Assembly: GCA_031553675.1 (NCBI GenBank) | Contig: JAVBLF010000051.1 | Coordinates: 1-5,467 of the forward strand | Length of the DNA: 5,467 nt | Direction: 5' to 3' | From: JAVBLF01 sp031553675 | GTDB taxonomy: Bacteria; Bacillota; Clostridia; Christensenellales; CALWSW01 | In this document: in pieces, positions 1 to 4,771 of the stretch | Position numbering within the stretch: position 1 is the first letter of the stretch | Layout of the letters: every line of letters starts with the position of its first letter | The notes under the pieces: model-generated | Seen by the model: the letters and a program-made list of their open reading frames with translations, nothing else | Told to the model about the DNA's origin: nothing | Database searches by the model: none | Made by a program: the position numbers and the translations under genes

Positions 1-648
1 CTGTCCGACGCGGCGTTTGAGGCAGGCTATTCGAACGAAGGCACGATCCAGGGCGGATTCCGCCCGCTCAAGAACATCATGGGTCTCTGGATCATCCAGC
101 AGTGCCGCCGCCAATGGGAGAGCGAAGGCCAAACGCTGACATGGGACGAGATCGTCGCCTGTGCGCAGACGGCAAAGCCCCATACCGCGCTGATCGATCC
201 GGATGACGGCGCCTTTTTCGCAGCTGATGACATGGTGGGCGCGATCCGCGACTTCTGCGCGAAGACCGGCCAAACGCCGCCCGAATCGGTGGGCGCGATC
301 GCGCGCTGCGTGTACGAGTCGCTGGCGATGGAATACCGCTGGGCGATCGAACGGATCGAGGAAATCCGAGGCGGCGCGGTCGACGCGCTCCACATCGTCG
401 GCGGGGGCAGCCAAAACAAGCTGTTGAACCAGATGACAGCCAACGCGACGGGCAAACGCGTCGTCGCAGGGCCGGTCGAGGGGGCTTGCATCGGGAACTT
501 GCTCGGCCAGGCGATGGCGCTGGGCGAGATCGCGGGCGTCGATCAGATGCGCGACGTCGTGCGCCGTTCCTTCGACGTCGAGGACTACGAGCCGCAGGAG
601 ACCCAGGCGTGGCAAGACGCTTACGGACGCTTTCTGGCGGTCAAGTGA
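1..648 (+). CDS. rhaB: Rhamnulokinase-type FGGY carbohydrate kinase, C-terminal part
   Basis: This is the C-terminal 215 residues of an FGGY-family sugar kinase, open from the left edge and ending in TGA. Rhamnulokinase phosphorylates L-rhamnulose at O1 with ATP in the cytoplasm. Rhamnulokinases are usually about 480-490 residues, so roughly 270 N-terminal residues lie outside the window. Visible signatures, numbered from the first codon here, are the NEGTIQGGFRPLKNIMGLW stretch (12-30), followed by WIIQQCRRQW, and the FGGY C-terminal nucleotide-binding segment HIVGGGSQNKLLNQ (131-144). After these comes GPVEGACIGNLLGQAMALGE (157-176), which corresponds to the typical rhamnulokinase 'GPVEATALGNALVQAIALGE' region as I recall it. 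The catalytic aspartate and substrate loop are off-window, so L-rhamnulose specificity is an inference; another L-ketose such as L-fructulose, L-xylulose or L-sorbose is possible. No clear intrinsic terminator follows; a hairpin without a T-tract lies at 658-690. Confidence 0.85.
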   Translation: MSDAAFEAGYSNEGTIQGGFRPLKNIMGLWIIQQCRRQWESEGQTLTWDEIVACAQTAKPHTALIDPDDGAFFAADDMVGAIRDFCAKTGQTPPESVGAIARCVYESLAMEYRWAIERIEEIRGGAVDALHIVGGGSQNKLLNQMTANATGKRVVAGPVEGACIGNLLGQAMALGEIAGVDQMRDVVRRSFDVEDYEPQETQAWQDAYGRFLAVK

Positions 649-668
649 TGTGCAAGTGATTGCAAGTG
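642..668 (+). repeat. Three short direct repeats of CAAGTG(AT)
   Basis: CAAGTGAT occurs at 642-649 and 653-660, and CAAGTG again at 663-668, with repeat starts 11 and 10 bases apart, close to one DNA helical turn. The first copy overlaps the end of the kinase gene. The reverse complement of the GCAAGTG core (CACTTGC) recurs at 740-746, overlapping the second candidate -35 box. Helically phased short repeats upstream of a promoter suggest binding of a regulator, but none can be named. Confidence 0.4.
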
Positions 669-690
669 TTTTTCTTGTATGCTTGCAATC
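658..690. repeat. Perfect 9-bp inverted repeat downstream of the kinase gene
   Basis: GATTGCAAG (658-666) and CTTGCAATC (682-690) are perfect reverse complements separated by 15 bases. No T-tract follows the right arm, so it is not a standard intrinsic terminator. It sits between the kinase stop codon and the TTGACA box at 697 and shares its left arm with the direct repeats. It could be an operator, an mRNA 3'-end stabilising hairpin, or a weak terminator. Confidence 0.5.
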
Positions 691-696
691 ATGTAG

Positions 697-726
697 TTGA
701 CAAGGATCACATGGCAGGCATACATT
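697..726 (+). promoter_or_regulatory. Candidate distal promoter for the ferredoxin gene
   Basis: A consensus -35 box TTGACA (697-702) is followed after 18 bases by TACATT (721-726), a 4/6 match to the -10 consensus; ATACAT at 720-725 gives 17-base spacing. It would give a leader of roughly 110 bases before the ferredoxin. The -35 box is strong and the -10 box weak. The proximal promoter at 743-771 may be the main one. Confidence 0.4.
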
Positions 727-742
727 TTCCGGCGAAATCCAC

Positions 743-771
743 TTGCGGTTCCCCGCGCTTTGTCGTACAAT
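743..771 (+). promoter_or_regulatory. Candidate proximal promoter for the ferredoxin gene
   Basis: The -10 box TACAAT (766-771, 5/6 match) lies 17 bases after TTGCGG (743-748, 3/6 match), which suits the housekeeping sigma factor. Transcription would start near 778, exactly where a leader hairpin begins, giving an untranslated leader of about 63 bases. The -35 box overlaps the CACTTGC element at 740-746. Confidence 0.5.
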
Positions 772-777
772 GTCCAT

Positions 778-804
778 GGGTTCGATACACAGGTATCATG
801 ACCC
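778..804 (+). other. Predicted 5' leader hairpin of the ferredoxin mRNA
   Basis: GGGT (778-781) pairs with ACCC (801-804), and GATAC (784-788) pairs with GTATC (793-797) around an ACAG loop. The two helices are separated by a small internal loop of two bases against three. The hairpin starts at the expected first transcribed base of the proximal promoter, where it could protect the message from 5'-end decay or hide an operator. No T-tract follows, so it is not a terminator. Confidence 0.4.
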
Positions 805-840
805 CACACGAAGCGTAGAAGCAACAGGAGGAAACGAATT

Positions 841-1011
841 ATGGCATACAAGATCAGTGACGAATGCACCGCTTGCGGCGCTTGCGCCGAAGAATGCCCC
901 AACGAAGCGATCACCGCCGGCGACGAAAAATACGTGATCGACCCCGAAAAGTGCGTCGACTGTGGCGCTTGCGAAGAGGCTTGCCCCGTGGGCGCGCCCG
1001 CTGCGGTATAA
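841..1011 (+). CDS. Clostridial-type 2[4Fe-4S] ferredoxin
   Basis: This small soluble electron carrier has 56 residues and begins MAYKISDECTACGACAEECP. It contains two CxxCxxCxxxCP motifs, with cysteines at 9, 12, 15, 19 and at 38, 41, 44, 48, which bind two low-potential [4Fe-4S] clusters. The length, the MAYKI start and the CPVGAP ending are those of classical clostridial ferredoxins, which serve pyruvate:ferredoxin oxidoreductase, hydrogenase and similar cytoplasmic enzymes. The start is fixed by AGGAGG (826-831) nine bases before the ATG. It is monocistronic: a promoter lies upstream and a strong terminator begins eight bases after the stop. Its neighbours give no specific partner. The family call is very secure, the physiological partner unknown. 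Confidence 0.96.
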   Translation: MAYKISDECTACGACAEECPNEAITAGDEKYVIDPEKCVDCGACEEACPVGAPAAV

Positions 1012-1018
1012 GAGAAGC

Positions 1019-1045
1019 AAAAAGTGGCCGACGGCCACTTTTTTT
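1019..1045. terminator. Bidirectional intrinsic terminator between ferredoxin and the minus-strand peptide gene
   Basis: An 11-bp perfect stem (1019-1029 with 1033-1043), GTGGCC-rich with an A-tract base, closes around a GAC loop and runs into seven T residues on the plus strand (1039-1045). Read on the minus strand, the same stem ends in five T residues (1023-1019), so it can also stop transcripts of the convergent gene at 1085-1174. A nearly identical terminator occurs at 3954-3980. Confidence 0.93.
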
Positions 1046-1047
1046 GT

Positions 1048-1070
1048 GTGAAAGCGCCTTTGCGCTTCAC
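1048..1070 (-). other. Hairpin in the 3' part of the minus-strand peptide transcript
   Basis: GTGAA(A)GCGC (1048-1057) pairs with GCGCTTCAC (1062-1070) with one bulged A and a CTTT loop. It lies between the peptide stop codon (1085) and the shared terminator, so it would be in the peptide mRNA's 3' untranslated region; read-through from the ferredoxin side would also contain it. There is no T-tract on either side. It may add stability, serve as a backup roadblock, or be a contact point for an antisense RNA. Confidence 0.4.
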
Positions 1071-1084
1071 GACGGTATGTCAGG

Positions 1085-1174
1085 TCACTTTCGGCGGTTT
1101 TCCATGTGGTCGAGAAAGGACAACACGAGCATACCCAGTCCGATCACGACCGTCAAAGTCTGGTAAGCATCCAA
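1085..1174 (-). CDS. Holin-like toxin-type small membrane peptide (29 aa)
   Basis: The predicted peptide begins MDAYQTLTVVIGLGMLVLSF and continues LDHMENRRK. It has a polar start, one hydrophobic segment (residues about 6-21) and a charged, basic C-terminus. This matches in layout, and in the 'AYQTL..(I/V)I.(F/L)G.L(V/I)L' pattern, the putative holin-like toxins (Hol_Tox family, as I recall it) of Gram-positive bacteria, some of which act as membrane-damaging type I toxins. The start is TTG at 1174-1172, chosen because GAGG (1186-1183) lies eight bases upstream and because the family similarity begins exactly there. An in-frame ATG at 1279 would add 35 residues, starts upstream of the predicted promoter and lacks such support. 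It converges on the ferredoxin and shares its terminator. No antisense antitoxin is visible. It may be a toxin or a regulatory membrane peptide. Confidence 0.65.
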   Translation of the reverse strand: MDAYQTLTVVIGLGMLVLSFLDHMENRRK

Positions 1175-1241
1175 GTTCGTTACCTCGTCTTCTGTGGAGT
1201 GGTGGGTGTGAGTGAGAGTGTGTGAGGCGGCCTCTGGCAAC

Positions 1242-1247
1242 AGTATA
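1242..1247 (-). promoter_or_regulatory. Extended -10 promoter for the minus-strand peptide gene
   Basis: On the minus strand, TATACT (1247-1242, 5/6 match) is preceded by TG one base upstream, giving the extended -10 form TGCTATACT. The -35 region at 17-base spacing (TATCGT, 1270-1265) is poor, which is common for extended -10 promoters. The start would be near 1235, leaving a leader of about 60 bases before the TTG codon. Confidence 0.45.
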
Positions 1248-1382
1248 GCACATACGATCGGCGAACGATAGGGGAACACTTACTCTTTTGATTTGATGAA
1301 GTGTGGAGCCCCCGAAATGATATGACGCGCGCCGATCTGCCTTGCTTTTGCGCGCGAAACGTGTCAATTGTAGCCGCCGAAC

Positions 1383-1411
1383 TGGACGCGATCGGATTCG
1401 ATCGATATAAT
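1383..1411 (+). promoter_or_regulatory. Promoter of the two-dehydrogenase operon, with an inverted repeat in the spacer
   Basis: TGGACG (1383-1388, 4/6 match) and a perfect TATAAT (1406-1411) are separated by 17 bases. Transcription would start near 1418, giving a leader of about 47 bases. The spacer is almost completely filled by CGATCG-GATT-CGATCG (1389-1404), an inverted repeat that could be an operator. CGATCG is frequent in this G+C-rich sequence, so the repeat may be chance. Confidence 0.65.
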
Positions 1412-1464
1412 GGTAGGCAGAAAATGTGATACCATCGCCATACGGCGTGAAAGGGGATTTGAAT

Positions 1465-2730
1465 ATGAAAACAAAAGCAGTGCGCCTTTACGGCAAAGAA
1501 GACCTCAGGCTCGAGGAATTCGAGCTTCCGGCCATCCGCGACGACGAGATCCTCGCCAAAATCGTCTCGGACAGCATTTGCATGTCGACCTACAAGGAAG
1601 CCAAACAGGGAGCCGATCACAAGCGCGTACCGGCAGACATCGCGACGAATCCGGTCATCGTGGGCCACGAGTTCTGCGGCGAACTGGTCGAAGTCGGCGC
1701 GAAATGGCAGGACAAATTCAAGGCGGGCGACCGCTTCTCGATCCAGCCCGCGCTCAACGATCCCGAAAACGTCCACGCCGCGCCGGGCTATTCCTTCGCG
1801 CACATCGGCGGGGCGGCGACCTACGTCATCATTCCGGCCAAAGTGATGGAGTTCGGCTGCCTGCTCAACTACGAGGGCGAAGCCTTTTACCACGGTTCAC
1901 TGGCCGAGCCGGTGAGCTGCATCGTCGGCGGCTTCCACGTCAACTACCACACCCGCCCCGGCAGCTACATCCACGACATGGGCATCGTCGAGGGCGGCAA
2001 CATGGCGCTTCTCGCCGGCGTCGGGCCGATGGGCCTTGGCGCGATCGACTACGCGCTGCACAATGACCGCAAACCGGGCCTCCTCGTCGTGACCGACATC
2101 GACCAGGCCCGCCTCGACCGCGCGGCCTCGATCTATACGGTCGAAGAAGCGGCGAAGCAGGGCGTCAAGCTGGTCTACCTCAACACGAGCGGCATCGAAA
2201 ACGTGCCCAAAGCCATGCTGGATCTGACAGGCGGCAAGGGCTTCGACGACGTGTACTGCTATGCGCCGGTCAAGCCGGTCGTCGAGCAGGCCGACGCCAT
2301 CCTCGGCTACGACGGTTGCCTGAACTTCTTCGCGGGCCCGACCGATCCCAACTTTTCGGCGTCCTACAACTTCTACAACGTCCACTACCAGGCCACCCAC
2401 GTCGCCGGAAACAGCGGCGGCAACACCGACGACATGATCGAAGCGCTCGACCTGATGGCTAAAGGCCGGATCGACCCGTCCGCCATGATCACCCACGTCG
2501 GCGGCATGGATTCGGTGATCGAAACGACGCTCAACCTGCCGAAGATCCCCGGCGGCAAGAAGCTGGTCTACACCCAGATCGCGCTGCCCATGACGGCGAT
2601 CGCCGACTTCGCTGAGCTCGGCAAGACCGACGCCGTTTTCGCGGCGCTCGCGGAGATCGTCGGCCGTCACAATGGTCTGTGGAATGCCGAAGCCGAAGCG
2701 TATCTGCTCGCACACGCCAAGGCGATTTGA
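1465..2730 (+). CDS. sorE: Zinc-type medium-chain dehydrogenase, likely L-sorbose-1-phosphate reductase
   Basis: This is a 421-residue cytoplasmic medium-chain dehydrogenase. The N-terminal GroES-like domain (about 1-150) carries candidate catalytic zinc ligands Cys39 (in DSICMS), His68-Glu69 (in GHEFCGE) and Glu148 (in LAEPVSC). The four-cysteine structural zinc lobe of classical alcohol dehydrogenases is missing. A Rossmann fold follows, with GxGxxG at 185-190 (GVGPMG) and an acidic Asp211-Ile-Asp213 after the second strand, favouring NAD(H). The N-terminus, 'KTKAVRLYGKEDLRLEEFELP', and the FFAGP and GGNTDDM segments match the SorE type as I remember it. SorE reduces L-sorbose 1-phosphate to D-glucitol 6-phosphate. 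AAGGGG (1451-1456) lies eight bases before the chosen ATG; an upstream in-frame ATG at 1426 lacks such a site. The next gene, a sorbitol-6-phosphate dehydrogenase type, begins 14 bases after the stop and supports the call. The exact sugar phosphate is uncertain. Confidence 0.7.
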   Translation: MKTKAVRLYGKEDLRLEEFELPAIRDDEILAKIVSDSICMSTYKEAKQGADHKRVPADIATNPVIVGHEFCGELVEVGAKWQDKFKAGDRFSIQPALNDPENVHAAPGYSFAHIGGAATYVIIPAKVMEFGCLLNYEGEAFYHGSLAEPVSCIVGGFHVNYHTRPGSYIHDMGIVEGGNMALLAGVGPMGLGAIDYALHNDRKPGLLVVTDIDQARLDRAASIYTVEEAAKQGVKLVYLNTSGIENVPKAMLDLTGGKGFDDVYCYAPVKPVVEQADAILGYDGCLNFFAGPTDPNFSASYNFYNVHYQATHVAGNSGGNTDDMIEALDLMAKGRIDPSAMITHVGGMDSVIETTLNLPKIPGGKKLVYTQIALPMTAIADFAELGKTDAVFAALAEIVGRHNGLWNAEAEAYLLAHAKAI

Positions 2731-2744
2731 CGGAGGGCACAGAT

Positions 2745-3872
2745 ATGGCAAAGCAATGGATCGAAGAACTTGGCAGCGTTGAAAAGGCTGCCGCGCGGAT
2801 CGCGCCCGCCATTCGCGCGGCGCTGCACGCGGATTTCGTCTGTTTTTCGGCGATGCCGGATCTCGACGCCGCTTCTTTTGCGAGCGCATGTCGAAACGGC
2901 GGACTGACGGGCGAATTCCTCGAAGGGGCAGACCTCGAAGCCATCTACGCGCAGCTCCCGAAGCTCGCGCAGGATGTGCAGACGATCGGCGTCGGAGGGC
3001 TGGGCTGCTTTGCGCCCAAACAGGCGACGCCCGCCGCGAGTCGCGATCAAAGGCTTTGCGGCAAGGTCGCGATCGTCACGGGCAGCGCCCAGGGCTTTGG
3101 CGACGGCATCGCACGCGAATTGGCCGCCCGAGGGGCTTGTGTCGTGATCGCCGACCTGAACGACGCGCTCGCACAGAAAAACGCGGACGAATTGAACGCG
3201 ACATACGGTGCGTCGGTCGCGATCGCCGTCAAAGCCGACGTCACGAACGAAGCGTCGGTCGAAGCGCTGATCGAGCAAACCGTGCTCGCGTTCGGCGGGC
3301 TGGATCTTTTCGTCAGCAACGCGGGCATCGTGCGCGCGGGCAGCCTCGAAGAGATGTCGCTGGCCGACTTTGAGCTCGTGACCAAGATCAACTACACCGC
3401 CTTTTTCATCTGCACGAAATACGCGTCCCGCGTCATGAAGCTGCAACACCGCTTCGACCCCGAACGCTATGCCGACATCGTGCAGATCAACTCGAAATCG
3501 GGGCTGGACGGCTCGAACAAGAACTTCGCCTACGCGGGTAGCAAGTTTGGCGGCATCGGTCTCGTGCAGTCCTTCGCGAAGGAGCTCGTCGAGCATAACG
3601 TCAAGGTCAACGCGATCTGCCCCGGCAACTACTATGAAGGCCCGCTGTGGAGCGATCCGGACAAGGGGCTTTTTGTGCAATACCTGAACGCAGGCAAGAT
3701 CCCCGGCGCGAAGACCGTGGCGGACGTGCGCGAATCCTACGTGTCGAAGGTGCCGATGCGCAAGGGCTGCTCGCCTCTCGACGTCGCGCGGGCGATCTGC
3801 TACTGCGTCGAACAAGAAAACGAAACCGGCCAGGCCATCCCGGTGACGGGCGGGCAGATCATGTTGGCATAA
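2745..3872 (+). CDS. Short-chain dehydrogenase, likely sorbitol-6-phosphate 2-dehydrogenase, with N-terminal extension
   Basis: This 375-residue protein has a complete classical short-chain dehydrogenase domain from about 105 to the end. Visible motifs are TGSAQGFG (112-119, cofactor glycines), Asp137 after the second strand (NAD preference), Asp165 in ADVTN, SNAG (191-194, in place of the usual NNAG), and the tetrad Asn216, Ser250, Tyr263, Lys267 (YAGSK). The TGQAIPVTGG ending is typical. The likely reaction is D-glucitol 6-phosphate plus NAD to fructose 6-phosphate; the KLQHRFDPERYADI and NPGN-like CPGNYYEGPLWSDP regions resemble clostridial sorbitol-6-phosphate dehydrogenases as I recall them. 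Residues 1-104 are extra compared with the usual 260-270-residue enzymes and contain no motif I can name. GGAGG (2732-2736) sits eight bases before the ATG, 14 bases after the preceding stop, indicating one operon. A related polyol-phosphate substrate is possible. Confidence 0.75.
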   Translation: MAKQWIEELGSVEKAAARIAPAIRAALHADFVCFSAMPDLDAASFASACRNGGLTGEFLEGADLEAIYAQLPKLAQDVQTIGVGGLGCFAPKQATPAASRDQRLCGKVAIVTGSAQGFGDGIARELAARGACVVIADLNDALAQKNADELNATYGASVAIAVKADVTNEASVEALIEQTVLAFGGLDLFVSNAGIVRAGSLEEMSLADFELVTKINYTAFFICTKYASRVMKLQHRFDPERYADIVQINSKSGLDGSNKNFAYAGSKFGGIGLVQSFAKELVEHNVKVNAICPGNYYEGPLWSDPDKGLFVQYLNAGKIPGAKTVADVRESYVSKVPMRKGCSPLDVARAICYCVEQENETGQAIPVTGGQIMLA

Positions 3873-3900
3873 GTTTCACAAAAGCTTTTGGAGGCAGCGG

Positions 3901-3921
3901 GCGATTGGCGTTATCAATCGC
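3901..3921 (+). repeat. Small hairpin after the dehydrogenase operon
   Basis: GCGATTG (3901-3907) pairs with CAATCGC (3915-3921) around a seven-base loop. It lies 29 bases after the stop codon and upstream of the true terminator, with no T-tract. It could be a 3'-end stabilising structure; its significance is uncertain. Confidence 0.3.
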
Positions 3922-3953
3922 GCGTTGCCACACAGCTTGTCGCAGCTTCACCG

Positions 3954-3980
3954 AAAAGTGGCCGCTTGGCCACTTTTTTT
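3954..3980 (+). terminator. Intrinsic terminator of the dehydrogenase operon
   Basis: A perfect 10-bp stem (3954-3963 with 3968-3977), an A-tract base followed by GTGGCC, with a GCTT loop, leads into seven T residues (3974-3980). The stem arms and the following TTTTTTTGTG are identical to the terminator after the ferredoxin; only the loop differs. Confidence 0.93.
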
Positions 3981-4022
3981 GTGCGTGCGACAAAAGAAGT
4001 AGTATATGGGAAGGGCATGCGC

Positions 4023-4028
4023 TACAAT
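4023..4028 (+). promoter_or_regulatory. Candidate -10 box for the AIM24-methyltransferase operon
   Basis: TACAAT (5/6 match) lies just downstream of the preceding terminator and 53 bases before the start codon, where a promoter is needed. The -35 position at 17-base spacing holds TAGTAT, a poor match. Transcription would begin near 4035, inside the hairpin at 4032-4054. Confidence 0.35.
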
Positions 4029-4031
4029 AAA

Positions 4032-4054
4032 AGAGAGCGCCGCTTGCGCTCTCT
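4032..4054 (+). other. Perfect hairpin at the predicted transcript start of the AIM24 operon
   Basis: AGAGAGCGC (4032-4040) and GCGCTCTCT (4046-4054) form a 9-bp perfect stem with a CGCTT loop. It ends 15 bases before the Shine-Dalgarno sequence and has no T-tract, so it is not a terminator. It may be a DNA operator at the start site or a leader hairpin affecting message stability or translation. Confidence 0.45.
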
Positions 4055-4080
4055 GACATGGCATGTGTAAAGGAGAAGGT

Positions 4081-4761
4081 ATGAGGTATAGCATACAAGG
4101 CGGTCAACTGCCCGTCGTCATCTGCGATCTCGAATCGGGCGAAGAAATGTTCACCGAGAGCGGTGGCATGAGTTGGATGAGCGACAACATCCAAATGAGT
4201 ACGAACATGGAAGGCGGCCTCTTTAAGGGTTTGGGGCGCGCGCTTTCCGGCGAATCGCTCTTCATGGCGACCTACAGCGCGTCGCGCGGGCCGGGCATGA
4301 TCGCGTTTTCGTCCTGTTTTCCGGGCAGCATACTCGCGCTGGACTTGTGCCCGGGACAGAGCGTCATCTGCCAGAAACGCTCCTTTCTGGCGGCGGAACG
4401 CAGCGTCACCTTGGCGACGCACTTTCAGAAACGGCTGGGCGCGGGGTTGGTTGGCGGCGAAGGCTTCATCCTCCAGCGCTTGACCGGGCCGGGTACGGCC
4501 TTCATCGAGATCGACGGCGCCACCATCGAATACGAGCTACAGCCCGGACAGCGGATCAAGGTCGATACGGGGCATGTTGCGTACATGGACGAAAGCGTCC
4601 AGCTCGACATTACGACGGTCAAGGGCTTCAAGAACATCCTCTTCGGCGGGGAAGGCCTCTTCCTCACAACGCTGACCGGACCCGGCCACGTCTATCTGCA
4701 ATCGATGCCGATCGAAAACGTCGCCAAGAGCATTATGCCCTTCGTGCCGTCGAAATCGTAG
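4081..4761 (+). CDS. AIM24 family protein (TIGR00266 type)
   Basis: This 226-residue protein matches the conserved bacterial AIM24/TIGR00266 family over full length. Visible family features are ESGGMSWM (26-33), GESLFMATY (57-65), LQRLTGPGTAFIE (131-143), VDTGHVAYMDE (161-171) and GEGLFLTTLTGPGHVYLQS (190-208). The GGEG(F/L)...LTGPG pattern occurs twice (125-138 and 189-202), reflecting the repeated beta-strand architecture of the fold. There is no signal peptide or membrane segment. The biochemical role in bacteria is unknown; yeast Aim24 is a mitochondrial protein linked to inner-membrane organisation. The start at 4081 is preferred because AAGGAG (4070-4075) lies five bases upstream; an in-frame ATG at 4063 would place that site inside the gene and has no clear Shine-Dalgarno sequence. 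The methyltransferase gene follows after ten bases. Confidence 0.92.
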   Translation: MRYSIQGGQLPVVICDLESGEEMFTESGGMSWMSDNIQMSTNMEGGLFKGLGRALSGESLFMATYSASRGPGMIAFSSCFPGSILALDLCPGQSVICQKRSFLAAERSVTLATHFQKRLGAGLVGGEGFILQRLTGPGTAFIEIDGATIEYELQPGQRIKVDTGHVAYMDESVQLDITTVKGFKNILFGGEGLFLTTLTGPGHVYLQSMPIENVAKSIMPFVPSKS

Positions 4762-4771
4762 TGGGGGTAGC

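Noticed and set aside
293..303. GCGATCGC palindromes (also near 4862) as a HIP1-like repeat
   Set aside because: There are only a couple of copies, inside coding DNA of a G+C-rich genome; cyanobacterial identity is not supported by any gene here.
658..690. Inverted repeat as an intrinsic terminator for the kinase gene
   Set aside because: The right arm is followed by ATGTAG, not a T-tract, and the only T-run (668-673) lies in the loop. It is kept as an unassigned repeat.
1085..1279. 64-codon version of the minus-strand peptide starting at ATG 1279
   Set aside because: The added 35 residues look like translated leader (histidine- and threonine-rich from the CAC/CTC tract), the ATG lies upstream of the predicted promoter, and the Shine-Dalgarno site fits the TTG at 1174.
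1362..1372. Minus-strand TTGACA and TACAAT near 1362-1372 as another promoter
   Set aside because: Neither box has a partner at proper spacing; the sequence 17 bases after TTGACA is CAAGGC.
1180..1893. Long minus-strand open frame (237 codons) overlapping the zinc dehydrogenase and its promoter
   Set aside because: It is an arginine- and valine-rich shadow of the plus-strand reductase, runs through the divergent promoter region and overlaps the toxin-type peptide start. No family features are seen.
1897..2889. 330-codon minus-strand open frame opposite the reductase
   Set aside because: Its composition is that of a reading-frame shadow and it spans the gap between two clearly real plus-strand genes.
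2667..3815. 382-codon minus-strand open frame opposite the short-chain dehydrogenase
   Set aside because: G+C-rich DNA gives long antisense frames; the plus-strand frame has full catalytic motifs and a Shine-Dalgarno site, while this one has biased, motif-free composition.
3873..4030. Possible small gene after the dehydrogenase operon, suggested by GGAGG at 3890-3894
   Set aside because: No start codon lies at a suitable distance, and any frame would have to pass through the strong terminator at 3954-3980.
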